From NCBI RefSeq assembly GCF_008642295.1, contig NZ_CP029190.1, positions 620,001 through 684,000 on the forward strand: 64,000 nt of DNA, given 5' to 3'. The DNA comes from Streptomyces venezuelae (GTDB lineage Bacteria; Actinomycetota; Actinomycetes; Streptomycetales; Streptomycetaceae). Within the stretch, counting starts at the first letter, position 1. Each line of letters opens with the position of its first letter. Under the pieces are notes generated by a model. The model was not told the DNA's origin and did not search any database. It saw only the letters and a list, made by a program, of their open reading frames with translations. Position numbers and translations under genes: made by a program. Below are positions 17,232 through 26,267 of the stretch, piece by piece.

Positions 17232-17618
17232 ATGGTGCACGTACTGGGCAGCAGGGTTCTGTTGCGCCCCACGGACCCCGAGCGCTCGCGCGCCTTCTAC
17301 GGCGACGTCCTCGGGCTCGCCGTCTACCGCGAGTTCGGTACCGGTCCCGAGCGCGGCACGGTCTACTTCCTCGGCGGCGGGTTCCTGGAGGTGTCGGGGC
17401 GCGCCGAGGCACCGCCGGCGCCCGGGCTGAGCCTGTGGCTCCAGGTCGCGGACGTGCAGGAGGCGTACGGGGAACTGCGCGACCGGGGTGCCGAGGTGCT
17501 GAGGCCGCCCCTGCGCGAGCCGTGGGGGCTGATCGAGATGTGGATCGCCGACCCCGACGGCGTCCGCATCGCCGTCGTGGAGGTCCCGGCGGACCACCCG
17601 CTGCGCTTCCGCCCCTGA
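17232..17618 (+). CDS. VOC/glyoxalase family protein
   Basis: 128 residues with the paired beta-alpha-beta-beta-beta modules of the vicinal oxygen chelate fold: GSRVLLRPTDPERSRAFYGDVLGL in the first module and WGLIEMWIADPDGVRIAVVE in the second. Typical metal ligand positions (H/E in each module) are only partly filled: glutamates are present, but there is no N-terminal histidine in VLLRPTD. The reaction is unknown. Confidence 0.8.
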   Translation: MVHVLGSRVLLRPTDPERSRAFYGDVLGLAVYREFGTGPERGTVYFLGGGFLEVSGRAEAPPAPGLSLWLQVADVQEAYGELRDRGAEVLRPPLREPWGLIEMWIADPDGVRIAVVEVPADHPLRFRP

Positions 17619-17636
17619 CCGGGCGGACGCACCCAC

Positions 17637-18965
17637 TCACCGGTCCGTGCCGTCCTCCTCGGGCGGCGGGGGAACCGGCGGCGGAGGCGGAACAGGAGCC
17701 GGCGGAGGCCGCAGCGGAGCCGGGGATGGCGCGGCGGGGACGCTCCCGGTGGGGTGGGCGCGGAGGTACGCAACCACGGTGTTGGCCACGGCGACGAGCG
17801 GGACCGCCACGACGGCCCCGCCGATCCCCGCAATGGTGCCGCCGGTGGCCACGGCCAGCACGACGGCGAGCGGGTGGACCCGCACGGCCCGGCCCAGGAT
17901 GAACGGCTGGAGTACGTGCCCTTCGATCTGCTGCACCACAAGGACGACCACCAGGGCCATCAGCGCGGTGAAGACCCCCTCGGTGACCAGCGCGACGACG
18001 ACCGCAAGGGCTCCGGAGACGACCGCACCGACCAGGGGGACGAAGGAGGCCAGGAAGATCACCACAGCGATGGGGACGGCGAGCGGTACACCCAGGAAGT
18101 AGATGCCGACGCCGATGAAGACCGCGTCGATCAGCGCGACGATCATCGTGCCGCGCACATAGGCGGTGAGCGTCCGCCAGGCGCGCGGGCCGGCGCCGCC
18201 GACCCCGGGACGGGCCGCTGCGGGGACCAGTTTGAGGGTCCACTGCCAGATGCGCCGGCCGTCGTAGAGGAGGAAGAGGGTGGCGAACATGGCCAGCAGC
18301 AGCCCGGTGATCACTTCCACCAGCACGGTCACGCCCTGCAGGCCGGTGGAGGTGATCTCGCTCGTGCTGGCGCCGATGGTGTCGGTCAGGCTGTCGGCAA
18401 TGTCGTTGATCTGTTTCTCGGTGACATGGAGCGGGCTGTCGATCAGCCATTGCTTGAGTTCGTCGATGCCTTCCTGGACCCGTTCGGAAAGATTCCCGAG
18501 GTTGTCGAGAACCTGCCAGACCACAAACCATCCGACCAGTCCGAGCAGCACGAATCCGCAGGTCGCAGTGAGGGCGGTGGCCGCGCCCCGGGACAGTCCG
18601 CCGCGGTGCAGCCGGGCGACCGTCGGCTGGAGCAGTGCGGTGACCAGGAGCGCGACCACAAAGGCGAGCACCACCAGCCGGACCGACCCGATGACCCGCA
18701 TCAGCACCCAGACGGTGGCGGCGAGCACCACGAACCGCCAGCCGGCCTCCGCCGCCACCCGCACCCCCCAGGGCACGGCAGTGGCGGCGTCCCGCGCTCC
18801 GGGACGGTCACCGCCGCGCGCCTCCGCGGGCAGCGGCCCCGCAGCCGCCGTCCCGGCGTCCTCGGACTCCTCCGCATCCCGCTGGGCCCGGAGCCGCGCC
18901 CGGCGCTCGCCGAACCCCGCGACACCCTTCTTCACGCGGCCCAGCCACCCACCCAGACCAGCCAC
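17637..18965 (-). CDS. AI-2E family transporter/permease
   Basis: 442 residues from GTG. After a charged cytosolic N-terminal ~75 residues come paired helices (FVVLAATVWVLMRVIGS, LVVLAFVVALLVTALLQP), a long amphipathic segment with NLGNLSERVQEGIDELKQWL, and a C-terminal block of about four helices including FIGVGIYFLGVPLAVPIAVVIFLASFVPLVGA, the family's hallmark PxVG region. The C-terminal tail is Pro-rich. Family members include autoinducer-2 exporters and Na+/H+ antiporters, so the cargo is open. It converges on the VOC gene after 18 bases. Confidence 0.85.
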   Translation of the reverse strand: MAGLGGWLGRVKKGVAGFGERRARLRAQRDAEESEDAGTAAAGPLPAEARGGDRPGARDAATAVPWGVRVAAEAGWRFVVLAATVWVLMRVIGSVRLVVLAFVVALLVTALLQPTVARLHRGGLSRGAATALTATCGFVLLGLVGWFVVWQVLDNLGNLSERVQEGIDELKQWLIDSPLHVTEKQINDIADSLTDTIGASTSEITSTGLQGVTVLVEVITGLLLAMFATLFLLYDGRRIWQWTLKLVPAAARPGVGGAGPRAWRTLTAYVRGTMIVALIDAVFIGVGIYFLGVPLAVPIAVVIFLASFVPLVGAVVSGALAVVVALVTEGVFTALMALVVVLVVQQIEGHVLQPFILGRAVRVHPLAVVLAVATGGTIAGIGGAVVAVPLVAVANTVVAYLRAHPTGSVPAAPSPAPLRPPPAPVPPPPPVPPPPEEDGTDR

Positions 18966-19141
18966 TTGTCCTCCGAGTCATTCCGTACGAGGACTTCCAG
19001 GCTGACCTGCACAACCGACGCCGCGCGCGGCTCTTGGGCCAGGTGGCGCAGCGGTGGCCCACGGCACGCTGACACCGCCCGACGCGCCTACGCTGAGGAC
19101 GGGGGGCATTCCCCGTCCAGGAAAGGCAGGCAGGCCACACC

Positions 19142-19534
19142 ATGGCCAAGCACCCGAAGTCATCGCAGCCCCCGCACGGCGAAGGTCCCAGCCGGCACAA
19201 GGGCACCAAACAGCACGGCTGGTCCCCCGACGTCGACGAGACCCGTCAGCAGGACAATCCGAGCGCGCACCGCTCCTTCCACCCCGACCAGTACGCCCCG
19301 GAAAGGGGCCCCGGCCGCAAGGTCGCCAAGGAGGAAGCCGGAGAGCCGCACGGCAAGCCCGTGAAGAGCACGGGCCGCAGGGGCGAGGACCAGAGCAAGG
19401 CCGGCGGTGACGAGCAGGGCATGCACGACACGGGCCCCAAGGGCCGCTCCCGTAGGCCCAGCGGAACCAGGGACGCCTCCGCCTCCACCGGCGTCGACCC
19501 CCAGGACCCGCCCGGCACCCGCAGCGCCGGCTGA
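19142..19534 (+). CDS. Highly hydrophilic, probably disordered protein
   Basis: 130 residues with no hydrophobic core: Lys, Gly, Pro, Ser, Asp and His dominate (HKGTKQHGWSPDVDE, KAGGDEQGMHDTGPKGRS). Such low-complexity proteins recur in streptomycetes near stress genes, but no function is assigned. AGGCAGGC upstream of the ATG is a weak ribosome-binding site. The gene stands alone, divergent from the AI-2E gene and closed by a strong hairpin. Confidence 0.65.
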   Translation: MAKHPKSSQPPHGEGPSRHKGTKQHGWSPDVDETRQQDNPSAHRSFHPDQYAPERGPGRKVAKEEAGEPHGKPVKSTGRRGEDQSKAGGDEQGMHDTGPKGRSRRPSGTRDASASTGVDPQDPPGTRSAG

Positions 19535-19552
19535 ACGCCGGCGGCAGCGCGG

Positions 19553-19585
19553 CAGGGCCCCGAACCCGTCGGGTTCGGGGCCCTG
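19553..19585. terminator. Bidirectional terminator hairpin
   Basis: A perfect 15-base stem (CAGGGCCCCGAACCC at 19553-19567 with its complement at 19571-19585) and a 3-base loop lie between convergent genes ending at 19534 and 19603. There is no U tract. Confidence 0.85.
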
Positions 19586-19602
19586 CGTCCGCGTCGCAGG
19601 TG

Positions 19603-19971
19603 TCACACGGGCCGGCCGCCGAACGGCATGTCAGGGCCGTAGTACCTGCCCAGCTGATGACGGTAGTCGGCATCGCCGAGGTGCTTGTCGCGGTGGAACT
19701 CGGGAGCGTTCTTGATCTGCTCCTTGGTCCGGTCGACGAAGACCTTCTCGTGCTCCGGGTCGATCCGGATCACCATGCTCGCCGGGAGGAGGACCTCCTT
19801 GCCGAAGATCCACACTCCGGTGTCCACGACCAGGTAGGCGTCATCGACCTGGTCGGAGTGCTTGTCCACCTTGCCGATGCTGCCGTCGATGGCCTCGACC
19901 TTGTATCCGATGAGGTCGGTACCGGCCAGGTGGCCCGAGGTCGACGTGTAATTCCACACTTCCTCAGTCAC
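19603..19971 (-). CDS. PRC-barrel domain protein
   Basis: 122 residues from GTG, with GAGGAG ten bases upstream. The PRC barrel is visible at about 18-85: LIGYKVEAIDGSIGKVDKHS, then DDAYLVVDTGVWIFGKEVLLP. The remainder is a charged helical tail (RTKEQIKNAPEF) ending YYGPDMPFGGRPV. PRC-barrel proteins occur in RNA processing, photosynthetic reaction centres and envelope stress. In streptomycetes they are often near DUF2231 and stress sigma genes, as here. The exact role is unknown. Confidence 0.8.
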   Translation of the reverse strand: MTEEVWNYTSTSGHLAGTDLIGYKVEAIDGSIGKVDKHSDQVDDAYLVVDTGVWIFGKEVLLPASMVIRIDPEHEKVFVDRTKEQIKNAPEFHRDKHLGDADYRHQLGRYYGPDMPFGGRPV

Positions 19972-20061
19972 GCGAGAACAACTCCTCAGGTAGCGAGGAC
20001 GGCGGCGGGCTGCCTGCCGTCCCCACCCCGCCTGCCCCGCCCCCGGCCCGTCATTCACGAC

Positions 20062-20619
20062 TCACGTCGTCGGGGTTTCCGGAGGCGAAGCGGTCGTCCG
20101 GTACGCCACATGCCCGCCCAGTGCACCCGCCATGGCGACCGCGGCCAGCCCGCCCAGCGCCCAGAGCCTGCCCTTCGCCGTACGACCGCGGAGCCGCGCC
20201 GTCAGGGATCCCGCGTAGCAGGCGACCGAGGTCACGCTCGCGAGCGCGTGCGCCAGTCCGACCCGCGCCTGCCCGGGCGGCAGCTCCGCCCAGTCGGCCC
20301 AGCCGGCGACCGCTGCCGGAGCCACCCCGGCCAGTCCGACGGCCGTGAGCGTCGTCGCCGCCCGCCGCGCCCCCGGTACGGCGACGTCCACGACGGCGGC
20401 CGACAGCCAGCAGCCGACCGGTACCTGCACCAGGACGGGATGCAGCGGATGGCCCAACGGCCCGCCCCGCAGCAGGTCGCGCACCCCGCCCAGGGGCAGC
20501 GAGCGGATTCCCCGCTGAAGCACCCGGATGGCCGGATCCACGGCCGTGGTCCTCTCCATCCGGTCCAGCGCCGTCAGCCACCGGGACGATGCGGAGGTGT
20601 CGAAGTCACGTGTGTTCAT
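20062..20619 (-). CDS. DUF2231-type membrane protein
   Basis: 185 residues. GGPLGHPLHPVLVQVPVGCW (about 52-71) is the signature of DUF2231 membrane proteins. It is followed by about four hydrophobic helices (AATTLTAVGLAGVAPAAVAGWADW and onward). The conserved histidines in LGHPLHP could bind heme or metal in this family. It lies 90 bases upstream of the PRC-barrel gene on the same strand. GGGTAG is found about ten bases before the ATG in the minus sense, which resembles the -10 of SigB/SigF-type promoters, but no matching -35 is clear. Confidence 0.75.
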   Translation of the reverse strand: MNTRDFDTSASSRWLTALDRMERTTAVDPAIRVLQRGIRSLPLGGVRDLLRGGPLGHPLHPVLVQVPVGCWLSAAVVDVAVPGARRAATTLTAVGLAGVAPAAVAGWADWAELPPGQARVGLAHALASVTSVACYAGSLTARLRGRTAKGRLWALGGLAAVAMAGALGGHVAYRTTASPPETPTT

Positions 20620-20712
20620 GCCCGACGCCTACCCGGCACCGCACCACCACCCCCGCATCCGCCCCCGACTGCGTCCGAACAGCCCCCGGCGGTGGAGGTG
20701 GACCGTCGCCGG

Positions 20713-22095
20713 TCAGCGGCCCGAGGAGCCGAGGTCGAGGTCGAGCAGCGCGTTCGAGACCGCTTCGGTGGGCGCAGGATGGATCCAGTACGGAGTCCGT
20801 GCCAGGGCGGCGGCCCCGATCCCCATGCTCATGGCCACCACCAGCGGCTGGATCAGGGTGGCGGCCTGCGGCCCCAGGATGTGGGCGCCCAGCAGCAGGC
20901 CGGTGCCGCGGTCCGCGAGCACCTTGCAGAAGCCGGTGGTGTCCTCCAGCGCCCATCCGTACCCGGTGTCCGCGAACCGGCGCACCGCCACCGCGTAGTC
21001 GAGCCCCTCCTCCCGGCACTCCCGCTCGGTCCTGCCGACCCGGGCGATCTGAGGGCGGGTGAACACCGCCGCGGGGACCGCCTCGTGGCCGGCCCGGACC
21101 GGATCGTCGGCGTGCAGAAGGTTGTGCGCCACCACCTCCGCCTCCCGGTTCGCCACATGCTTGAGCGGGTAGGGCGAGCACACGTCGCCGAGGGCGAAGA
21201 CCCCGGGAGCGGTGGTCCGCTGGCAGCCGTCCACCACCACCCGCCCGTCGTCGTGCAGGGCGATCCCGGCCCGGCCGGCACGGATGCGGTCGCTGTTGGG
21301 GGTGCGGCCCACGGCGACCAGCAGGGTGTCCGCCGCCACGGTGGTGCCCTCGTCGAGTACCAGGCGCAACCGCCCGGGCGTGCCCTCGACGCGGGTCAGC
21401 GCCGCTCCCGTGCGCACCTCGTACCGGTCGGCGGCGATCTCCGTGTAGGCGGCGGCGACGTCCTCGTCCTGGTCGGCGAGCAGCGTGTCCTCCTGCTCGA
21501 TGACCGTGACGCTGCTGCCGGCGGCGTGGAAGACATGTGCGATCTCGGCCGCGATATAGCCGCCGCCCAGGACCGCCAGGCGCCGGGGCGGGCTGTCCAG
21601 GCGCATGACCGTGTCGGAGGTCTCGAAGGGGAGTCCGGATTCCGCCACCGGTGCGGGCACGGCGGGGCGGCTGCCGGCGGCGAGGACGACCTGTTCGCCG
21701 CGGATCGTCACGGTGCCGTCCCCGGTCTCGACCAGGAGGGTCCGGTCCGCGGTGAAGCGGGCCTGTCCCTTGTAGACGTGGACGTACGGGGATCGGCGCC
21801 GGTCCTCCTCGCCCTCGGCGGCCTCCCGGTCCACCCGCCCGAAGACCCGGTCCCGGACGTCGGCCCAGCGCACGCCGTGCAGCGCCGCATCCACACCGAA
21901 GCGGCCGGCTTCGCGGACACCTTCGGCGGTGTCCGCCGTGTGCACCAGCATCTTGCTCGGGATGCACCCCCGGTTCAGACAGGTGCCGCCGAAGGGCCCT
22001 TCGTCGACGATGGCGACGTCCAGGTGGGAGAACCGCTCGTCGACGACGGCGTTGCCGGAGCCCGCCCCGACGATGACGATGTCATGAGTGCGCAT
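20713..22095 (-). CDS. mtr: Mycothione reductase-like flavoprotein disulfide reductase
   Basis: 460 residues. The FAD-binding IVIVGAGSGN is at 6-15 and the redox-active disulfide GGTCLNRGCIPSK has Cys39 and Cys44. The NADPH Rossmann motif LAVLGGGYIAAEIAH is mid-protein, GVFALGDV holds the second FAD motif, and the C-terminal WIHPAPTEAVSNALL gives the dimer-interface His. The pattern fits mycothione reductase, which returns oxidised mycothiol to the thiol form in actinobacteria. The ATG at 22095 starts right before the FAD motif; an upstream ATG would overlap the STAS gene. mtr is the best match among close relatives. Confidence 0.82.
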   Translation of the reverse strand: MRTHDIVIVGAGSGNAVVDERFSHLDVAIVDEGPFGGTCLNRGCIPSKMLVHTADTAEGVREAGRFGVDAALHGVRWADVRDRVFGRVDREAAEGEEDRRRSPYVHVYKGQARFTADRTLLVETGDGTVTIRGEQVVLAAGSRPAVPAPVAESGLPFETSDTVMRLDSPPRRLAVLGGGYIAAEIAHVFHAAGSSVTVIEQEDTLLADQDEDVAAAYTEIAADRYEVRTGAALTRVEGTPGRLRLVLDEGTTVAADTLLVAVGRTPNSDRIRAGRAGIALHDDGRVVVDGCQRTTAPGVFALGDVCSPYPLKHVANREAEVVAHNLLHADDPVRAGHEAVPAAVFTRPQIARVGRTERECREEGLDYAVAVRRFADTGYGWALEDTTGFCKVLADRGTGLLLGAHILGPQAATLIQPLVVAMSMGIGAAALARTPYWIHPAPTEAVSNALLDLDLGSSGR

Positions 22096-22157
22096 GCCCC
22101 GGAAGGTATCCCCGCGTCCCGGGGGTTCCGCCGAGGCATACCGGTCATGAGCACCGG

Positions 22158-22505
22158 TCATGAGCCTTCGAGGGCGTCTTCGACCGTCGGGTACAGGGAG
22201 AGGACGGTATCGGCGCCCGTCAGGGCGAAGACACGGCGCAGCTGGTCCCCGGGGGCGGCGATGCGCAGGGTGGTGAGGTGGTGCAGCCGCAGCAGCAGGT
22301 TCAGGAACGACGAGTCGCCGAAGGTGACGGCTCCGGCGTCCAGCACCACCAGCCGGGACCGGTCCGCGGCGGCGTCGAGCGCCGCTTCGAGCGGGGCCAG
22401 CGTGTCCTGGTCCAGCTCCCCGCGCGCGGCGACCACCCACCCGGCCCCGGCCGGATAGCTGTCGCCGACCACGCCGTCGTGGTACGCGTCCCTTGCTCCG
22501 GTCAT
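22158..22505 (-). CDS. STAS-domain anti-sigma factor antagonist
   Basis: 115 residues forming one STAS domain. VTFGDSSFLNLLL includes the conserved D-S pair whose serine is phosphorylated by the anti-sigma kinase in SpoIIAA/RsbV-type switches. When dephosphorylated the protein binds the kinase and frees the sigma factor. It is divergent from the adjacent sigma gene across 124 bases, so it probably belongs to the same regulatory circuit. Confidence 0.85.
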   Translation of the reverse strand: MTGARDAYHDGVVGDSYPAGAGWVVAARGELDQDTLAPLEAALDAAADRSRLVVLDAGAVTFGDSSFLNLLLRLHHLTTLRIAAPGDQLRRVFALTGADTVLSLYPTVEDALEGS

Positions 22506-22629
22506 GTCCGCCTCCCCGGATCGTCACTTCTTCGCAAGAGTATGCGGCGGGGGCCGAGTAAGACCGCGAAGTCTGGGCAGGTGCGTCCGGGCAGCCGTCA
22601 TTTCAGTCAACCGGGAGGGAACGGCCACC

Positions 22630-23556
22630 ATGTCGCACTCGGCCACCGCCATCAGCCCCGTTCGTGCCGTGGACGTGCAGAGCACGCCCGCCGTGCCCGC
22701 CCAGGCCGTGCCCGGCCAGGCCGTGGCACTGCCGGAGGTGCACAACGCCCGGGAGATGGCGCCCGCCGACGCACGTGAGCTGTCCAGGCTCTTCTTCGAG
22801 AGGCTGCGCGTCCTGGAGGAGGGCACGCGCGAGTACCAGTACGCCCGCAACACCCTGATCGAGATGAACCTCTCGCTGGTGCAGTTCGCGGTCCGGCGCT
22901 TCCGCTCCCGGGTACCGGCCGGGGGCCTGGAGATGGACGACATCGTCCAGGTGGGAACCATCGGGCTGATCAAGGCCATCGACCGCTACGACCCCGACCG
23001 CGAGGTCGAGTTCTCCACCCTCGCGCTGCCGTTCATCACCGGTGAGATCAAACGCCACTTCCGCGACGCCACCTGGGCCGTGCACGTCCCCCGCCGCCTG
23101 CAGGAACTGCGTACGGAACTCGCCAAGGCGCAGGAGGCGCTGACGGACGACCTGGGCCGGGCCCCGACGGTCAAGGAGGTCGCCCAGCACCTCGATCTGA
23201 CGGAGGAGCAGGTCATCGACGGGCTGGTGGCCGCGAACGGCTACAGCAGCAGCTCCCTGGACACCACCGGCGCCGACCATGACGAGCCGCCGGCCGTGAC
23301 GACCCGGACGACACGGCCACTGGCGGACCGGCTCGGTGACCTCGACCCGGCCATCCAGCTCTTCGAGGAGTTCCACACCCTCGCGCCGCTGCTCGGCCAA
23401 CTGGGCGAACGGGACCGGCTGATCCTGCAGATGCGCTTCGGCCAGGAGAAGACGCAGGCCGAGATCGGTGCCGAACTCGGCATCTCGCAGATGCAGGTCT
23501 CGCGCCTGCTGTCCCGGACCCTGGCCCGGCTGCGGGCCGGCATGCTCCCGGTGTAG
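22630..23556 (+). CDS. SigB/SigF-family RNA polymerase sigma factor
   Basis: 308 residues, start chosen at an ATG preceded by GGGAGGGA. Region 2 (YARNTLIEMNLSLVQFAVRRF, then DDIVQVGTIGLIKAIDRYD) and FSTLALPFITGEIKRHFRD are the stress/sporulation sigma hallmarks. Region 3 follows (RAPTVKEVAQHLDLTEEQV), and region 4 has QEKTQAEIGAELGISQMQVSRLLSRTLARLR. These sigma factors are held by HATPase anti-sigma kinases and released by STAS proteins; all three partners are encoded around it. Confidence 0.93.
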   Translation: MSHSATAISPVRAVDVQSTPAVPAQAVPGQAVALPEVHNAREMAPADARELSRLFFERLRVLEEGTREYQYARNTLIEMNLSLVQFAVRRFRSRVPAGGLEMDDIVQVGTIGLIKAIDRYDPDREVEFSTLALPFITGEIKRHFRDATWAVHVPRRLQELRTELAKAQEALTDDLGRAPTVKEVAQHLDLTEEQVIDGLVAANGYSSSSLDTTGADHDEPPAVTTRTTRPLADRLGDLDPAIQLFEEFHTLAPLLGQLGERDRLILQMRFGQEKTQAEIGAELGISQMQVSRLLSRTLARLRAGMLPV

Positions 23557-23565
23557 GCAGCGGTC

Positions 23566-23961
23566 ATGCCCTCACCATCGCAGCGGCACGAAGGGTCGGG
23601 CCCGCGCGTCGGCGCTCCGGCGCCGGCAGCGGCGCCGGAGCCGGAGCCGAAGCCGGCGCTGACCGCGCAGCCCTTGTGCGACCGTCCCGGCGCCCGCCTG
23701 AGCGGCAGCTGCGACCTCGACACCCGGCCGATCCTGTGCGCGGCGCTCGGCGCCGTCACCCGGATTCCCGGCCAGGTCGTCCACCTCGACCTCTCCGCCG
23801 TGGTCCATGTCGACCCGGCCGCGGTCGCAGCCCTGGTGCAGGCCACCGCCACCGTCACCGGCCAGGGGCGCCGGCTGCTGCTCCACCACCCGCCGTACTC
23901 GCTCCGCAGGCTGGTGGAGATGTTTCCGGACGAATGTGCCGCGCTGGAGGTCGCAGCATGA
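23566..23961 (+). CDS. STAS-domain protein without the phosphorylatable serine
   Basis: 131 residues. A Pro/Ala/Glu-rich N-terminal ~35 residues precede a STAS domain. The usual D-S-x-G-x-x-x-L phosphosite is VDPAAVAALV here: proline replaces serine, so phosphorylation there is not possible. It may act as a constitutive antagonist or as a signal-binding relay. It starts 9 bases after the sigma gene and overlaps the MEDS-kinase gene by 4 bases. Confidence 0.75.
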   Translation: MPSPSQRHEGSGPRVGAPAPAAAPEPEPKPALTAQPLCDRPGARLSGSCDLDTRPILCAALGAVTRIPGQVVHLDLSAVVHVDPAAVAALVQATATVTGQGRRLLLHHPPYSLRRLVEMFPDECAALEVAA

Positions 23962-24917
23962 TCAACCCGCCCGCGCCCGCCGGCCCGGGGGCCTTCGTCC
24001 ACCCCGCCCTCTTCTACCGGGGCCAGGAGGAGTACCTGGCGGGCGTGGGAGGGTTCGTACGCACCGCCCTCGCGGCCGGTGAACCCGTGCTCGTGGCCGT
24101 GCCGGGCCCGCGGCTGGACGCGCTGCGCGAGAGCCTCGGCGACCTGGCGACGGCGGCCGGGGTCAGCTGGACGGACATGACACGGGCGGGACGCAATCCC
24201 GGCCGCATCCTGGCCGCCCTGCAGGATTTCGCCGACCGGCACCCGGACCGGCCGGCCCGGATCGTGGGTGAGCCGATCTGGCCCGGCCGCACCCGGGCCG
24301 AGGTGCTGGAGGCCACCCGCCACGAGGCCCTCATCAACACCGCCTTCGCGGGGCGGCGGGCCACGGTCCTGTGCCCGTACGACGAACTGGGCCTGCCGGC
24401 CGCGGTGGTGTCCGATGCCCGGCGTACCCATCCCACCGTGCTGGCGAAGGGCACGGACCTGCTGCCCAGCCCGGACTACGCCGACGCCGCGGAGGTCTGC
24501 GCCGGCTGCGACCTCCCCCTGCCCGAACCCGCAGGCGGCGCGCCCTGGCGGGCGTACGCCCACGGTGAGCTGGGCGAGGTACGGGCGTACGTCGAGAGCT
24601 GGGCCCGTGGCACCGCCCTGAGCCCGGCACGGCGCGGCGATCTCGTCCTCGCGGTCAGCGAGGCCGCCGCCAACTCCCTTTCCCACGGAGGCGGGAAGGG
24701 TGCGTTCCGGCTGTGGTGCACCCCCGGTGCCGGGGTCGTGGCCGAGATCCGGGACCGCGGCAGGCTCACCGACCCGCTGGCGGGGCGCCGCCGTCCTTCC
24801 CTGGCATCGGTGAACGGTGGGCGCGGGCTGTGGATGATCCATCAGCTGTGCGACCTGGTCGAGGTCCGCGCCTCGGACAGCGGCCTCACCCTGAGGATGC
24901 ACATGGCAGCCTCCTGA
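23958..24917 (+). CDS. MEDS domain plus HATPase anti-sigma regulator (RsbA-like)
   Basis: 319 residues. The N-terminal ~170 residues are a MEDS domain (FVHPALFYRGQEEYLAGVGGFV at the start, LCPYDELGLPAAVVSDARRTHP near 145). The C-terminal ~130 residues are a GHKL ATPase domain with VSEAAANSLSHGG (N-box) and GGRGLWMIHQLCD (G-box). MEDS domains sense small molecules or bind partners; the kinase would phosphorylate a STAS protein and hold the sigma factor. The ATG sits inside the upstream stop (ATGA). Confidence 0.83.
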   Translation: MINPPAPAGPGAFVHPALFYRGQEEYLAGVGGFVRTALAAGEPVLVAVPGPRLDALRESLGDLATAAGVSWTDMTRAGRNPGRILAALQDFADRHPDRPARIVGEPIWPGRTRAEVLEATRHEALINTAFAGRRATVLCPYDELGLPAAVVSDARRTHPTVLAKGTDLLPSPDYADAAEVCAGCDLPLPEPAGGAPWRAYAHGELGEVRAYVESWARGTALSPARRGDLVLAVSEAAANSLSHGGGKGAFRLWCTPGAGVVAEIRDRGRLTDPLAGRRRPSLASVNGGRGLWMIHQLCDLVEVRASDSGLTLRMHMAAS

Positions 24918-24969
24918 GACCGGCGTTCGCCTACACTGCCAGTGTCAACGGTGGGGGTGAGAGACCACG

Positions 24970-25434
24970 GTGGAAACCATCGGCCCGAAGACCGGCGGTC
25001 CCCTGCGTTCCGGACTTCCCGTTCCGGGGCAGCGCCGCCGGCTCGCCCTGTCCGGCGTCCGCGGCCGGGTGGCCAAGGGACGCGACTTCACGCGGCAGGC
25101 CTTGCAGGACTGGGGCTGGGACGCGACCGACACCGCCGAGGACGCTCTGCTCCTGGTGTCCGAGCTGCTGACCAACGCCTCACTGCACGCGGGTGGCTGC
25201 ACCGAACTCGCGCTCACCGCCGGCGAGGTTCTGCGGATCGAGGTCCACGACGGCTCGACGACGCCGCCCCGCCGGCACCCGTCCCCGCAGCGGGGCACCC
25301 CGGGTGGCCACGGCCTGTACATAGTGGAGCGCCTCTCCGATCACTGGGGGACCCACACCCATGAGAACGGCAAGGCCGTCTGGGCGGAGATCGAAGCGGC
25401 CCGGCTGACCTCCGGCAGGCCCACCGGCCGCTGA
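24970..25434 (+). CDS. HATPase anti-sigma factor kinase (RsbW/SpoIIAB-like)
   Basis: 154 residues from GTG. One GHKL ATP-binding domain: LLLVSELLTNASLHAGG contains the N-box, IEVHDGSTTPP the G1 aspartate, and GGHGLYIVERLSDHWG the G2 box. Most stand-alone proteins of this type in Streptomyces bind a STAS protein or a sigma factor. It lies 52 bases downstream of the MEDS-kinase gene. TACACT at about 24932 could be a separate -10 element. Confidence 0.8.
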   Translation: METIGPKTGGPLRSGLPVPGQRRRLALSGVRGRVAKGRDFTRQALQDWGWDATDTAEDALLLVSELLTNASLHAGGCTELALTAGEVLRIEVHDGSTTPPRRHPSPQRGTPGGHGLYIVERLSDHWGTHTHENGKAVWAEIEAARLTSGRPTGR

Positions 25435-25511
25435 CCGGGCCGCCCGCTGTCGGGCAGCGGACAGGAACCGGTGGGTGGTGTGACCGGGCCGCCGGAGGGC
25501 AGGTGGACGGT

Positions 25512-26267
25512 ATGGCCGTGTACATCGGCACCTCCGGATGGCAGTACCGGGACTGGTCGGGCATCCTCTACCCGCCGGACCGGCCGCAGCGGCTGTGGCT
25601 CGAGGAGTACGCCCGCCACTTCCGCACCGTGGAGGTCAACAACGCCTTCTACCGGCTGCCGTCGCCCGAGACGTTCGCCCAGTGGCGCGAGCGCACTCCG
25701 CCCGGCTTCGTCGTGGCCGTCAAGGCGAGCCGTTTCCTGACCCACGTCAAGCGCCTGCGCGAGCCGGCCGAACCGGTTCACCGGCTTATGGCGCACGCCG
25801 CGCCGCTCGGCGACCGGCTCGGCCCGGTGCTGCTCCAGCTGCCGCCCACCCTGCGGGCCGACCCGGCCGCACTCGACGCCTGCCTCGGCTGCTTCCCGGC
25901 CGGTACCCGCGTCGCCGTCGAGCCACGGCACGAGTCGTGGTGGACGGCGGCCGTCCGCTCGGTCCTGGCCGACCGCGGTGCGGCCCTGTGCTGGGCCGAC
26001 CGGGGGTCACGGCCCGCGACACCGCTGTGGCGTACCGCCGACTGGGGCTACGTACGCTTCCACGAGGGCCGCGCCCGGCCCGCGCCCCGGTACGGCCGGA
26101 CCGCCCTGCGGACCTGGGCCGGCCGGATCGCGGACACCTGGCCCGAAGACGCGGACGTCTTCGCCTTCTTCAACAACGACGCGGGCGGAGCGGCCGTGCT
26201 GGACGCGCGGGCGTTCGGCGGCCTTGTCATCGGGCCGTCGCCCGGCCGTCGCCCGGCTAGTCGATGA
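25512..26267 (+). CDS. DUF72 TIM-barrel protein
   Basis: 251 residues from the ATG; a GTG three codons earlier (25503) is an alternative. AVYIGTSGWQYRDWSGILYP at the start, TVEVNNAFYRLPSPETFAQW and FVVAVKASRFLTHVKRL are the DUF72 hallmarks, and VFAFFNNDAGGAAVLDA is the typical ending. The family is a TIM barrel related to UV endonuclease/xylose isomerase-type folds with no settled function. It converges on the RidA gene, overlapping its end by 11 bases. Confidence 0.85.
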   Translation: MAVYIGTSGWQYRDWSGILYPPDRPQRLWLEEYARHFRTVEVNNAFYRLPSPETFAQWRERTPPGFVVAVKASRFLTHVKRLREPAEPVHRLMAHAAPLGDRLGPVLLQLPPTLRADPAALDACLGCFPAGTRVAVEPRHESWWTAAVRSVLADRGAALCWADRGSRPATPLWRTADWGYVRFHEGRARPAPRYGRTALRTWAGRIADTWPEDADVFAFFNNDAGGAAVLDARAFGGLVIGPSPGRRPASR

